NCBI RefSeq assembly: GCF_001693385.1 | Contig: NZ_CP016428.1 | Span: 310,001-374,000 of the forward strand | Source: Bradyrhizobium icense | GTDB taxonomy: Bacteria > Pseudomonadota > Alphaproteobacteria > Rhizobiales > Xanthobacteraceae | Direction: 5' to 3' | Length of the DNA stretch: 64,000 nucleotides | Part shown: positions 38,313 to 48,694 of the stretch, in pieces | Numbering within the stretch: the stretch's first letter is position 1 | How the letters are laid out: each line of letters begins with the position of its first letter | Program-made: the position numbers and the translations under genes | Notes under the pieces: model-generated | Databases searched by the model: none | The model's input: only the letters and a program-made list of their open reading frames with translations | Told to the model about the DNA's origin: nothing

Positions 38313-39275
38313 TCAGCCGAGCTTGCGGCCGATATCGAGGAATTTCTGCCGCCGATGCCGGCGAACAGCATCCGCGTCGAGATTGCGGAGATCATTGAAG
38401 GCCTCCGCAATGGCATCGCCGGTGGCCGCGATCATGGCGGTCGGATCGCGATGGGCGCCGCCGGCGGGTTCTTTCAGGATTTGGTCGATCACGCCGAATC
38501 GCAGCATGTCCTGCGCGGTGATTTTCATGCTGGTGGCGGCTTCCTGCGCCTTGGTGCCGTCGCGCCACAGGATCGAGGAAGCCGCTTCCGGCGAGATCAC
38601 GCTGTAGATAGCGTGTTCGAACATCAAAACCTTGTTCGTGGTGGTGATGGCGATCGCGCCGCCCGACATGCCTTCGCCGGTGATGATCGCGACATTGGGA
38701 ACGCCGAGGGACAGGCAGGCGTCGGTGGAGCGCGCGATCGCTTCCGCCTGGCCGCGTTCCTCGGCGCCGATACCGGGATAGGCGCCCGCGGAATCGACGA
38801 TCGACAGCACGGGAATGCCGAAACGATCGGCCAGCTCCATCAGCCGCACGGCCTTGCGATAGCCTTCAGGCCGGGCCATGCCGAAATTATGCTTGATGCG
38901 GCCTTCAGTAGAGGCGCCCTTTTCCTGGCCGACCACGCAGATGCTCTCGCCGCGGAAGCGGCCGAAGCCACCCATCAGGGCCTCGTCCTCGCCGAATTTG
39001 CGGTCGCCCGCCATCGGCGTGAAGTCCGTGATCAGCGCGTTGACGAAATCGGTGAAGTGCGGACGCTGCGGATGGCGCGCCACCAGCGTCTTCTGCCACG
39101 GCGTCAAATTGGCGTAGAGATCGGCCAGCGCCTGGGACGCCTTGTCCTCGATGCGCGCAATCTCGTCGCCGATGTCGCTGCCGGACGCCGCCAGCGCGCG
39201 CAATTCGTCGATCTTGGACTCGAGTTCGGCGACTGGTTTTTCGAAGTCGAGGTAGCTGCGCATCTGTTCCGGCAT
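38313..39275 (-). CDS. accA: Acetyl-CoA carboxylase carboxyltransferase subunit alpha
   Basis: With AccD it moves the carboxyl group from biotin to acetyl-CoA, the committed step of fatty-acid synthesis. The product is 320 residues, standard for AccA. It contains YLDFEKPVAELESKIDEL at the start, VGQEKGASTEGRIKHNFGMARPEGYRKA, the oxyanion segment SAGAYPGIGAEERGQ and GEGMSGGAIAI. ATG 39275 is the family start; the open frame to 39455 is an extension. It is separated from xerD upstream by a family A repeat. Confidence 0.97.
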   Translation of the reverse strand: MPEQMRSYLDFEKPVAELESKIDELRALAASGSDIGDEIARIEDKASQALADLYANLTPWQKTLVARHPQRPHFTDFVNALITDFTPMAGDRKFGEDEALMGGFGRFRGESICVVGQEKGASTEGRIKHNFGMARPEGYRKAVRLMELADRFGIPVLSIVDSAGAYPGIGAEERGQAEAIARSTDACLSLGVPNVAIITGEGMSGGAIAITTTNKVLMFEHAIYSVISPEAASSILWRDGTKAQEAATSMKITAQDMLRFGVIDQILKEPAGGAHRDPTAMIAATGDAIAEAFNDLRNLDADAVRRHRRQKFLDIGRKLG

Positions 39276-39474
39276 CAAGACAATATAGGTAACTACGCGC
39301 TGTGAGGCGAAGCGGTTTTCGATTCGCCTCAAGAAAGCACGCATCTTCAATGATTTAGCGCGTATCTCGGTCCGGATAACCCGGTTTTGCCGAAAGCGCG
39401 CCAAACAAGGCCGCGGGCGGGATGGCTGTTTCGGGGGAGAAGCCGCGGAAGTCAAGGCGGGAAGTTCAGCTACC

Positions 39475-39603
39475 TGTCGTCCCTACGAAGGGACCCGTAC
39501 GCCGCGGCCTATCGGTCAGACCGGTTGGGGGTAGACGCCTTCTGCAAATAATCAGCGACGGTGGTTGGGGTCCCTGCGTTCGCATGCGTTCGCAGGGACG
39601 ACT
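39475..39603. repeat. Family A repeat overlapping the xerD stop codon
   Basis: A copy of about 129 bp with a shortened left end (GTCGTCCCTACGAAGGGACC), the GCCGCGGCCTAT block and a long right hairpin ending GCAGGGACGAC. The right end runs into the xerD TAG at 39602-39604, so insertion of the element may have set the C-terminus of XerD. Confidence 0.75.
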
Positions 39604-40567
39604 ACGACTTCTCTGCCAGCGGATGCAGGTCTCGCACCAGGCTCTTCAGCCGCTCCTCGACTACATGGGTATAGATCTGCGTGGTCGATATGTCGGTGTG
39701 GCCGAGCAGGGTCTGCACGATGCGCAGGTCCGCGCCGTTATGCAGCAGATGACTGGCAAAGGCGTGGCGCAGCACGTGCGGGGAGACCAGCCGCGGCGCA
39801 AGGCCTGCTGCCGCCGCCAGCTCCTTCAGGTCGCGCGCAAAATGCTGCCGCGTCAGATGGCCGCTCTCACCGAAAGAGGGAAACAGCCACTTCGATGCGG
39901 CGGCGTTTTTCTTCTTCTCGGGCCTGAGCGCTTCCATGGCGGCGAGGTAATCGGCCATCGCCTGCCTTGAGGCTTCGTTGAGCGGCACCAGACGTTCCTT
40001 GTTGCCCTTGCCCCGCACCATGATCATGCGGGCATCGCGCCGCGCAGCCGACAGCGGCAGCGCCACCAGCTCCGAGACGCGCAAGCCGGTGGCATAGAGC
40101 ACTTCCAGCAGGCAATACAGCCGCATCGCGCGCAGCCGCTGCTGCGGCGAAGCGTTCTCGGCCGCGGTCAATTCCTTGGCCCGCGTCAGCATGCGGTCGA
40201 CGTCTGATATCGACAGCACCTTCGGCAAGCCGCGACCGCGCTTCGGGCCGGACAGGATCGCCGCCGGATCGTCAGAGCGGATACGCTCGTTGAGCAGGAA
40301 CCGAAACAGGTGTCGCATCGCTGACAGCCGGCGCGCCACGCTGGAGGATTTGAACCCACGCGTGTCGAGATCGGCGAGGTAGTCGCGCAGCACGTCGGTC
40401 GCGGCACGGGTAAAGTTCTGTCCGGCTTGCCCAAGAAATTCGGAGAAATCTGTCAGGTCGCGCCGATAGGCGTCGAGCGTATTGTCGCCCGCCCCCTGTT
40501 CCGCCGCGAGCATGTCGAGGAACAGGGTGATCAGTTTCGCATCCGAGTTCGACTTGCTGGAACGCAT
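39602..40567 (-). CDS. xerD: Site-specific tyrosine recombinase XerD
   Basis: With XerC it resolves chromosome dimers at dif. The product is 321 residues. It has an N-terminal SAM-like domain (about 10-95) and a catalytic domain with the Arg in ATGLRVSELVAL, Lys in GKGNKER, HVLRHAFASHLL, GHTDISTTQIYTHV and the nucleophilic Tyr. ATG 40567 follows a GGGAG site. It sits next to aroK and a small membrane-peptide gene, as commonly found in alphaproteobacteria. The frame from 40621 is an extension. Confidence 0.94.
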   Translation of the reverse strand: MRSSKSNSDAKLITLFLDMLAAEQGAGDNTLDAYRRDLTDFSEFLGQAGQNFTRAATDVLRDYLADLDTRGFKSSSVARRLSAMRHLFRFLLNERIRSDDPAAILSGPKRGRGLPKVLSISDVDRMLTRAKELTAAENASPQQRLRAMRLYCLLEVLYATGLRVSELVALPLSAARRDARMIMVRGKGNKERLVPLNEASRQAMADYLAAMEALRPEKKKNAAASKWLFPSFGESGHLTRQHFARDLKELAAAAGLAPRLVSPHVLRHAFASHLLHNGADLRIVQTLLGHTDISTTQIYTHVVEERLKSLVRDLHPLAEKS

Positions 40568-40638
40568 TGCTCCCGAAATCTCTCTGACGGAGATGTCTCC
40601 CCGAGTTCGCCTCTCACCCACAAATCAGACGATAGCGG

Positions 40639-40785
40639 CTATTTCTTGAGGAATCTGTCAGCGGGAATGGTGACCGTTATTTCCCGGGGGCTTGGATTGA
40701 CGAAGTTCGCCAGTGCGAAAATCACGCCATAGATCACCCCGGCTATCACGCCGACGACCGTCAGAAAGCGGAACAAGCTGGGCAT
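40639..40785 (-). CDS. 48-residue single-pass membrane peptide
   Basis: A short gene just upstream of xerD and divergent from aroK. The product begins MPSLFRFLTVVGVIAGVIYG, has one strong hydrophobic helix (about 5-27), and ends with the polar, amphipathic NPSPREITVTIPADRFLKK. The coding bias looks real. A similar peptide at this place is, as far as I recall, common in Bradyrhizobium relatives; function unknown. The start is uncertain because there is no good ribosome site, and ATG 40824 (MISLVN) is an alternative. Confidence 0.6.
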   Translation of the reverse strand: MPSLFRFLTVVGVIAGVIYGVIFALANFVNPSPREITVTIPADRFLKK

Positions 40786-40930
40786 AGGGGGGCTCAGGGC
40801 GGCGAAATTAACCAATGAAATCATCCAACATGTTCCCATCTCCGTGGCAAGAGTCTCTGGCAACGGCGTCAGTCGGGGTAGTATAGGTGTCGCGGAGCGG
40901 TGGAAATCCGCAAAACCACAGAGTTTTTTG

Positions 40931-41562
40931 ATGCCCGAGACTGCCGCACAGGCCCAGGCGAGCGCCCCCCAGGAGCCAGACATTACGTCGGCGCTGGGAC
41001 GGCGTTCGGTCGTGCTGGTCGGCATGATGGGTGCCGGCAAGTCCACCATCGGCCGGCGGCTGGCGGCGCGGCTCGGACTGCGATTTCTCGACGCCGATGT
41101 CGAAATCGAGGTGGCCCACGCCGGCCTGACCATCCCGGAAATCTTTGCGACCCATGGCGAGCCCTATTTCCGGGACGGCGAGGCGCGCGTGATTGCGCGA
41201 CTGCTGGATAGCGGCCCGGCCGTGATCGCGACCGGCGGCGGTGCCTTCATGCGCGAGGAGACCCGCAATCGGATCCGCGACAAGGCTATCTCGATCTGGC
41301 TCAAGGCGGATGTCGACGTCATCATGAAGCGTGTCAAGCGCCGCGCCGACCGGCCGTTGCTGCAGACCGAGGATCCGGTCGCGACCGTCAGCCGTCTACT
41401 CGAGGCACGCGAGCCGGTCTATCGGACGGCAGACCTGACCATTCTGTCGCGCGACGTGCCGCATGACCGTATCGTCGACGAATGCATCGAGGCCCTGCGC
41501 GCCCGGCTGTGCGCCGGCGCCCCGGCCGCCGAGCCAACAACCGACGGGATGAACGTCACGCC

Positions 41563-41566
<4 letters not shown>
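40931..41566 (+). CDS. aroK: Shikimate kinase
   Basis: Phosphorylates shikimate in the aromatic amino-acid pathway. The product is 211 residues with an N-terminal extension of about 25 residues, then Walker A GMMGAGKST at 31-39, the shikimate-binding DADVEIE and GEPYFRDGE, and GGGAFMREETR. Its stop overlaps the aroB start as ATGA. The upstream frame from 40844 is untranslated leader. Confidence 0.96.
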
Positions 41567-42705
<1,139 letters not shown>

Positions 42706-42772
42706 GAACCGAATTGTCGGGACGCGGCTTGACGCAAGCGCCGCGCGGGGCCGGGGCCGTCACGAGGAATAT

Positions 42773-44125
42773 ATGAGTTCGACCGCGTTCAATCTGCTGC
42801 TCGCGATCCTGCTGCTCGCCGCCAACGCGTTTTACGTGGCCGCCGAGTTTGCGCTGGTCAAGAGCCGCGGGTTTCGCATCAAGGCGATGGTCGAGCAGGA
42901 CCGGTTCGGCGCGCGCCTGCTCCATGGCATGATGGGCAATATCGAGGCCTATCTCGCCTGCTGCCAGCTCGGTATCACCATGGCTTCCCTCGGCCTCGGC
43001 TGGGTCGGCGAGCCCACGGTTTCGGCGCTGCTCGAACCGTTGCTGATTCCGCTCGGAATGTCAGAAGCCAGCTTGCACTTCGTGTCGTTCCTGACCGGGT
43101 TCCTGGTGTTCTCCTCGCTGCATATCGTGGTCGGCGAACAGGTGCCGAAGACGCTGGCGATCAGGGAGCCGATGCCGGTATCGCAATGGATCGCGTATCC
43201 GCTCTATCTGTCCTATCTGGTTTTCTGGCCGCTCAACTGGCTGCTCAACAGCGCATCACGCGGGATTTTGCGCCTGCTCGGCGTGCAGGAATCCTCACAG
43301 CACGAAATTCTCACCGACTCCGAGATCGAAGGGCTGGTGGAAGAATCGGCCGTGCACGGCGGGATCGAAAGCGGTGAGGCCGAATACATTCAAAATGTCT
43401 TCCGCTTTGGCGACCTGGCGGTATCCGACGTCATGGTTCATCGCACCGCGATGGTGATGATCAACGCCGACCTGCCGCCGGACGAACTGGTGGGCGAAGT
43501 GCTCGCCACAGAATACACCCGGATCCCGTTGTGGCGCGACAAGCCGGAGAACATCATCGGCGTGCTGCACGCCAAGGATCTCTTGCGCGCGATCCGTGCT
43601 TCTGACGGCGATACCTCGCACATCAACGTTTCGGCCATCATGCGCCCGCCCTGGTTCGTGCCGGAGATGCGGCCTCTGTCCGAGCAGTTGAAGGCGTTCC
43701 GCCGCCGCAAAACTCACTTCGCGCTCGTCGTCGACGAATATGGCGAGGTCGAAGGCATGGTGACGCTGGAGGACATTCTGGAAGAGATCGTCGGCGATAT
43801 CTCCGATGAGCATGACGTCGTGGTCGCGGGCGTCCGTATCCAGGCCGACGGCTCCGTCGTGGTGGATGGCTCGGTGCCGATCCGCGATCTCAACCGCGCC
43901 ATGAACTGGCATCTGCCCGACGAGGAGGCGACTACGGTTGCCGGCCTCGTGATTCACGAGGCGCGTTCGATCCCCGAACGCGGCCAGAATTTCACCTTCC
44001 ACGGCTGCCGCTTCCGCGTGCTGCGCCGCGAGCGCAACCGCATCACCGCGCTGAAGATCACCCCGCTGCCGCGCGAAACCGAGGCCGAGGATCCGAAGCC
44101 GAAGCGCGCAGGGACGGCGTTCTGA
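42773..44125 (+). CDS. CNNM/CorC-type hemolysin-family transporter protein
   Basis: A 450-residue membrane protein with an N-terminal DUF21/CNNM transmembrane domain (about 1-180), a pair of CBS domains (about 215-340, including VSDVMVHRTAMVMI and RPPWFVPEMRPL) and a C-terminal CorC-HlyC domain. Relatives mediate or regulate Mg2+ or Co2+ transport and were historically called hemolysins. ATG 42773 has CGAGG upstream and puts the first hydrophobic helix at the N-terminus. It lies 67 nt after aroB. Confidence 0.93.
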   Translation: MSSTAFNLLLAILLLAANAFYVAAEFALVKSRGFRIKAMVEQDRFGARLLHGMMGNIEAYLACCQLGITMASLGLGWVGEPTVSALLEPLLIPLGMSEASLHFVSFLTGFLVFSSLHIVVGEQVPKTLAIREPMPVSQWIAYPLYLSYLVFWPLNWLLNSASRGILRLLGVQESSQHEILTDSEIEGLVEESAVHGGIESGEAEYIQNVFRFGDLAVSDVMVHRTAMVMINADLPPDELVGEVLATEYTRIPLWRDKPENIIGVLHAKDLLRAIRASDGDTSHINVSAIMRPPWFVPEMRPLSEQLKAFRRRKTHFALVVDEYGEVEGMVTLEDILEEIVGDISDEHDVVVAGVRIQADGSVVVDGSVPIRDLNRAMNWHLPDEEATTVAGLVIHEARSIPERGQNFTFHGCRFRVLRRERNRITALKITPLPRETEAEDPKPKRAGTAF

Positions 44126-44193
44126 CGCCTCCACTGCGCGCGCTCACTCCGTCATCCCTTGTATGGGGAGAGAGATGTCCGCCCCGGAAGCAA

Positions 44194-44637
44194 TCATTCA
44201 ATATCGATCGCGACGCCAGAGAGCTTCCACTGGCCGTCGGAGGGGATGAAGCCGAGCTGGTATTTCACCTTTTTCGGCGCGGTGTCGAAGCGGCCCTTCA
44301 GGCGCAGCACGCCCTTGTCGTCGATCCTGGCGTCCTCCTCCGGAATGACCGGGCTGGCGACGATCGCGTCGAACACGGCGTGCTTCTCGACCAGGTCCTT
44401 GAAGACGGCCCGCAACTTGTCGGGCGGAAACTGGTCGCGGAACGGCTTTGAAATCTTGGCGTGCAGGACCGTGAAATTGTCCGACGCCACCGCGTCATTC
44501 AGTGTCACCAGAATGCTCTTGATGAGCACCTCCTGGACAAAGGGGCTCGGCATGTCCAGAGCGTGCGTCCGGATTGGGGAGACCGCAACCAGCAGCGCCA
44601 CGGCGGCCGCCCATCTGAAGCGTGCCCAATATCGCAT
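44194..44637 (-). CDS. Exported protein of unknown function
   Basis: A 147-residue protein with an N-terminal signal peptide (core WAAAVALLVAVSP, likely cleavage near THA-LD). The mature part alternates helix (VLIKSILVTLNDAVASDN) and strands (KGVLRLKGRF, KVKYQLGFI, QWKLSGVAIDIE), the pattern of an NTF2-like or DUF4864-type fold. I do not recognise a specific family. It is convergent with the CNNM gene. Confidence 0.65.
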   Translation of the reverse strand: MRYWARFRWAAAVALLVAVSPIRTHALDMPSPFVQEVLIKSILVTLNDAVASDNFTVLHAKISKPFRDQFPPDKLRAVFKDLVEKHAVFDAIVASPVIPEEDARIDDKGVLRLKGRFDTAPKKVKYQLGFIPSDGQWKLSGVAIDIE

Positions 44638-44785
44638 CGGACGACCCCATCGAGCTGCGACGGCATCGGGGTCAGCCCGACCCCGCGTTCAACCGGAACT
44701 CCACCTTCGCTGCAGTGATTGTCTCACAGTTGCGAAAACGGTTCTACCGTCTCTGGCGTTCTTCACAGGAGGCTGGTTGATAGCC

Positions 44786-45301
44786 TCACGCCAAATAGCC
44801 GATGGCTTCGGCGAGTAGTCGTTCAGGCGGGTGTGCCGACGTATCCAGCGTCAGCCGGGCGTCGATCCAGGCCTCATAGCCTGTGCGCCGTTTCTCGACT
44901 TCGGCCCAGGTGATCTCGGTCATTCCCTCGATTTGACGCATTCGCGCTTCAATGCGCCGGCGGTGGGTCGCCTCGTCCACGCAAATGCACTCGATGATCG
45001 ACAAATTCGCGCGATATTTTTCGGCGAGACTTCGCCAGGCGGCGCGTGACGCCTCGACCGGATTGACGGCGTCGATAACAACCGACTGCCCCAGCCGCAG
45101 ATGCTCTTCGGCCAATGCTTGAGCAACGACATAAGCCGCAATTCCCGTGCGATCCCGGGGCAGGCCGCCGCGCCACATCGCGGCCTCGATCGGATCGACC
45201 GAGAACAACGGCAGCGAAAAATGCCGCGAAAGCCCTTCCGCCAGCGTGCTCTTCCCGGAACCCGGGAGCCCTGCCAAAACTACGAGCTTTCGCGACAGCA
45301 T
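44786..45301 (-). CDS. P-loop kinase (AAA_33/zeta-toxin-like)
   Basis: A 171-residue nucleoside-kinase-like P-loop protein. Walker A is GLPGSGKST at 11-19, an acidic Walker B-like segment is SVVIDAVNP, and the lid has THRRRIEARMRQIEG. Such standalone proteins phosphorylate small molecules or polynucleotides; the substrate cannot be told from sequence. No antitoxin gene is adjacent, so a zeta-toxin role is unlikely. It follows bolA by 35 nt on the same strand. Confidence 0.8.
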   Translation of the reverse strand: MLSRKLVVLAGLPGSGKSTLAEGLSRHFSLPLFSVDPIEAAMWRGGLPRDRTGIAAYVVAQALAEEHLRLGQSVVIDAVNPVEASRAAWRSLAEKYRANLSIIECICVDEATHRRRIEARMRQIEGMTEITWAEVEKRRTGYEAWIDARLTLDTSAHPPERLLAEAIGYLA

Positions 45302-45336
45302 CGGATGCTCATATTCTCGCGGCAGGTCTGGGCCAG

Positions 45337-45615
45337 CTAGCCGCCGGCGGTTTCTCCGGGTGCCTGGGCCCTGATGGCGAGCGCATGGACGGAGCCCTGG
45401 AGTTCCGCGCCAAGCGTCGCATTTACCATGCGGTGGCGTTCAATCCGGCTCTTCCCTTCGAAGGCCGGAGATACGATATACACTCTGAAATGCGTCTCAC
45501 CGCCTGGCCGGTGGCCCGCATGGCCCTCATGCAGATGAGATTCGTCCGTGACGTCGAGGCTTTCGGGCAAGAAAGCTTCATGCAACTTGTTTATGATAGT
45601 GTCCCTGGTGCTCAT
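45337..45615 (-). CDS. BolA family protein
   Basis: A small cytoplasmic protein of 92 residues with the BolA fold, typical ESHLHEGHAGHRPGGETHFRV and the FEGKSRIERHRMVNATLG helix. BolA proteins pair with monothiol glutaredoxins in iron-sulfur cluster handling and affect cell shape and stress. It is divergent from the J-domain gene, again a common neighbourhood in alphaproteobacteria. Confidence 0.93.
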   Translation of the reverse strand: MSTRDTIINKLHEAFLPESLDVTDESHLHEGHAGHRPGGETHFRVYIVSPAFEGKSRIERHRMVNATLGAELQGSVHALAIRAQAPGETAGG

Positions 45616-45724
45616 GATGGCAGCAGATAATTCCGTGTCCGCTTTCCGTCAATGACGCATCCGAACGGAGGTATTCGCAATGTCAAGACTTGAAGCCTTG
45701 CGCATTGCGTAGTCAAAGTCAGCC

Positions 45725-46372
45725 ATGCCGATTGATTCATCCAAATTCTTCGATTCCATTCGCATCAAGCCCAACAAGGTCAGCGCGAAGGCGCAGGCGC
45801 GTGCGAATGAAGAATCCGCCATGTGCGAATGGGCAGGCTGCCAGAACAAGGGGCCGCACCGCGCGCCCAAGGGCCGGGAGAATTCCCGCGAGTATTGGCA
45901 CTTCTGCCTCAACCATGTGCGCGAATACAACCAGTCCTACAATTTCTTCCAGGGCATGAACGCCGATGCTGTCGCGCGCTACCAGAAGGATGCGCTGACC
46001 GGCCATCGCCCGACCTGGAAGATGGGCGCCAACACCGCCGGCAAGAAGGGCAAGCAGCCCAGCGCCGAGGATTTCGATGGAGCCGCTGATCCCTTCAGCA
46101 TGTTCTCCGAGCTCAACGGTCGCGGCCGCTGGCGGCCCGGGCCGGGCACGGAGGCCAAGGCCGAAACGCGGAAGGTCATGAATGCCGAGCGCAAGGCGCT
46201 GCAGGTGATGGGGCTTTCCGCCGAGGCAACGCTCGATGACGTCAAGGCGAAATACAAGGCGCTGGTCAAGCAGCACCATCCCGATGCCAATGGCGGCGAC
46301 CGCTCCACCGAGGACCGCCTGATCGAGATCATCAAGGCGTATAATTATCTGAAGACGGTGGTGCGCGCGTAG
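45725..46372 (+). CDS. J-domain protein with N-terminal Cys motif
   Basis: A 215-residue DnaJ-like co-chaperone. The J domain is at the C-terminus (about 160-212) with the essential HPD at 185-187 (QHHPDANGG) and would stimulate an Hsp70. The N-terminus has conserved Cys residues (CEWAGC at 34-39, C61 in WHFCLNHVREYN), possibly a metal site, and the sequence YNFFQGM. This architecture is typical of an alphaproteobacterial family whose client is unknown. Confidence 0.88.
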   Translation: MPIDSSKFFDSIRIKPNKVSAKAQARANEESAMCEWAGCQNKGPHRAPKGRENSREYWHFCLNHVREYNQSYNFFQGMNADAVARYQKDALTGHRPTWKMGANTAGKKGKQPSAEDFDGAADPFSMFSELNGRGRWRPGPGTEAKAETRKVMNAERKALQVMGLSAEATLDDVKAKYKALVKQHHPDANGGDRSTEDRLIEIIKAYNYLKTVVRA

Positions 46373-46381
46373 CGCCGCTTG

Positions 46382-46505
46382 CTGTCGTCCCTGCGAACGC
46401 CGAGTCCCATACGCCGCGGCTTCTCGATTTTGTTCCACCGGTCGACGGCTTTCGCGAGACAATACGCATTTGTGGTTATGGGTCCCTGCGTTCGCACGGA
46501 CGACA
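46382..46505. repeat. Family A repeat after J-domain gene
   Basis: A full element of about 124 bp with GTCGTCCCTGCGAACGCCGA at the left, CGCCGCGGC inside and TATGGGTCCCTGCGTTCGCA at the right. It starts 10 nt after the stop codon and is convergent-flanked by the DedA gene. Confidence 0.8.
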
Positions 46506-46610
46506 GCGGAGATGATGGCGCCGCAGTTGCCGTGCAGACGGTTTGCCCGCTCACCTCGGCATTGGCCCGATATACGCCGAACTCGGCCGGTTGATCCGGC
46601 CCCGCGCGCG

Positions 46611-47270
46611 CTATGTCGGCCCCGCACCGGGACGAAGCCCGGTCCGGGCCTGACGGCGGCGCAGCGTCCAGACACCGAACGCGATGATCGCCGCCGCGAA
46701 CACAGCTAAAATCCACAGGTGCTTGCCGGTGCCCTGGTGATGCGGCAGGCCGGCATATTCATGCAATGCGGAGACCGCGAGCACGCCCGGCAGCACATGC
46801 GCCAAAGCCCAGGCGATTACCGCGGGAATATTGACACCGAAGAAAACGGCCGGCGACATCCCGAGCGCGCCGGCCGTGACCGGTACGAAGGCACGGATCG
46901 GCGGCACAAAGCGCGCGAACAACACCGCCAGCGTCCCCCAGCGGTGGAAGAACGTCTCGCTCTGCGCCATCACGCCCGGATATTTCGACATCGGCCAGGC
47001 GTTGAGAATTTCGCGTTGCGAGCGATGGCCGGCCCAAAACGCCGATCCGTCGCCGATCATGGCGCCGGCGATCGCGGCCGCCAGCACGCCCCACAGCTTC
47101 AGTTCGCCGCCGGGCACCAGCGCACTCAGCGCAAGGATGATGGTCGAGCCCGGCACCAGCGCGCCTGCGACCGGTATCGCTTCCAGGAGGGCGGCCAAGA
47201 ATAGCGTCAGGTAGGCCAGCCACGGATGGGCCGAAACAAACGCAATCAGGGGATCGAGGAATGAAGTCAC
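46611..47270 (-). CDS. DedA family membrane protein
   Basis: A membrane protein of about 219 residues of the DedA/SNARE-associated family, implicated in lipid flipping and proton-motive-force maintenance. It contains LEAIPVAGALVPGSTIILALS, the amphipathic re-entrant segment with DGSAFWAGHRSQ, FFHRWGTLAVLFARFVPPIRAFVP and G-rich helices. GTG 47270 (VTSFLDPL) with AGGACGG upstream is my preferred start; a GTG at 47300 would add ten residues. The C-terminus is basic. Confidence 0.85.
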   Translation of the reverse strand: MTSFLDPLIAFVSAHPWLAYLTLFLAALLEAIPVAGALVPGSTIILALSALVPGGELKLWGVLAAAIAGAMIGDGSAFWAGHRSQREILNAWPMSKYPGVMAQSETFFHRWGTLAVLFARFVPPIRAFVPVTAGALGMSPAVFFGVNIPAVIAWALAHVLPGVLAVSALHEYAGLPHHQGTGKHLWILAVFAAAIIAFGVWTLRRRQARTGLRPGAGPT

Positions 47271-47571
47271 AACTGCCGTCCTGTAGGTGGTCGCCTGCAC
47301 CCAGAGCTACCAAGCCCGGGGAGGGGCCGAAAGTGCCGGCAGACCTTCGGCATGGCCCGGCAAAGTGGCCAAATCGGCAAAAGTGCGGCGTGATTCGCAG
47401 AGCAGCCCTCCAAAAACCTGAGAGATGGCCTATCTCAATGATAAGGCAATGGAACTTTGATTGCGGCGCGGGCTTCTGCCGGCCCCTGCTCTCTGCTAGG
47501 TTCACGTTAGCCCCCATCCGCAGCCATTCAACAGATCTGGTTTCGGGAACGCCCGGGACCTCGGAGGATTG
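47271..47571. other. Intergenic region before cobS
   Basis: About 300 bp between divergent dedA and cobS, rich in short GC stems. I looked for a cobalamin riboswitch and saw no B12-box-like core. GGAGG at 47563-47567 is the cobS ribosome site. Confidence 0.4.
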
Positions 47572-48570
47572 ATGACGACCGCCGCCATGAGCAAAGTTTC
47601 GGAGCCCGCCGGACTGCCCGACATGAAGGTGTCGGTCCGGCAGGTTTTCGGTATCGACAGCGATCTCGAAGTGCCGGCCTATTCCGAAGTCGACCCGCAC
47701 GTGCCTGAAGTCGATTCGGATTACCGCTTCGACCGCGCCACCACGCTCGCGATTCTCGCCGGTTTTGCCAAGAACCGCCGCGTCATGGTCACCGGCTATC
47801 ACGGCACCGGCAAATCGACCCATATCGAGCAGGTCGCAGCGCGCCTGAACTGGCCCTGCGTGCGCGTCAACCTGGACAGCCACATCAGCCGTATCGATCT
47901 GGTCGGCAAGGACTCGATCGTCATCAAGGACGGCAAGCAGGTCACGGAATTCCGCGACGGCATCCTGCCCTGGGCGCTGCAGCACAACATCGCGCTGGTG
48001 TTCGACGAATACGACGCCGGTCGGCCCGACGTGATGTTCGTGATCCAGCGCGTGCTGGAGGTCTCCGGCCGCCTGACGCTGTTGGACCAGAACAAGGTGA
48101 TCAAGCCGCACCCGGCGTTTCGCCTGTTCTCGACCGCCAACACCGTCGGTCTCGGTGACACTTCGGGCCTCTATCACGGCACCCAGCAGATCAACCAGGG
48201 CCAGATGGACCGCTGGTCGATCGTCACCACGCTGAACTATCTGGCGCATGACGAGGAAGTCGAGATCGTGCTGGCGAAAGCGCATCACTACCGCACCCAG
48301 GAAGGCCGCGATATCGTCAACAAGATGGTGCGGCTGGCCGATCTCACCCGTAACGCATTCGCCAATGGCGATCTGTCGACGGTGATGAGCCCGCGCACCG
48401 TGATCACGTGGGCCGAGAACTCCGACATCTTCGGCGATATCGGATTCGCGTTCCGCGTCACCTTCCTCAACAAGTGTGACGAACTGGAGCGGCCGCTGGT
48501 GGCCGAATTCTATCAGCGTTGCTTCAACCAGGAGCTGCCCGAGAGTTCGGTGAACGTGGCGCTCAGCTAG
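47572..48570 (+). CDS. cobS: Cobaltochelatase subunit CobS
   Basis: AAA+ ATPase subunit of the aerobic cobaltochelatase that inserts cobalt into hydrogenobyrinic acid diamide, working with CobT and the large subunit CobN. The product is 332 residues with Walker [10 protein letters not shown] at 75-83, [24 protein letters not shown] as Walker B/pore region, and the sensor [14 protein letters not shown]. The ATG at 47572 has GGAGG 4 nt upstream. CobN is not in the window. Confidence 0.96.
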   Translation: MTTAAMSKVSEPAGLPDMKVSVRQVFGIDSDLEVPAYSEVDPHVPEVDSDYRFDRATTLAILAGFAKNRRVMVTGYHGTGKSTHIEQVAARLNWPCVRVNLDSHISRIDLVGKDSIVIKDGKQVTEFRDGILPWALQHNIALVFDEYDAGRPDVMFVIQRVLEVSGRLTLLDQNKVIKPHPAFRLFSTANTVGLGDTSGLYHGTQQINQGQMDRWSIVTTLNYLAHDEEVEIVLAKAHHYRTQEGRDIVNKMVRLADLTRNAFANGDLSTVMSPRTVITWAENSDIFGDIGFAFRVTFLNKCDELERPLVAEFYQRCFNQELPESSVNVALS

Positions 48571-48571
48571 T

Positions 48572-48681
48572 TGTCGTCCCTGCGAACGCAGGGACCATAC
48601 CGTGACCTCTCGGGGATGGGTAAGGTTCGGGATAGAGTAACCGCCGGTGGTTATGGGTCCCCGCGTTCGCGGGGACGACGG
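48572..48681. repeat. Family A repeat between cobS and cobT
   Basis: A full copy of about 110 bp (GTCGTCCCTGCGAACGCAGG to GGTCCCCGCGTTCGCGGGGA) beginning at the cobS stop and ending 14 nt before the cobT ATG. It produces a spurious in-frame extension on cobT. Confidence 0.85.
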
Positions 48682-48694
48682 AAATAGGGCAAGG

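Noticed and set aside
44786..45301. Zeta-toxin of a toxin-antitoxin pair
   Set aside because: P-loop kinase features are present but there is no epsilon-type antitoxin gene beside it; the neighbours are bolA and an exported protein.
47271..47571. Possible cobalamin riboswitch ahead of cobS
   Set aside because: No B12-box-like core or matching conserved stems could be seen in the 300-bp leader.
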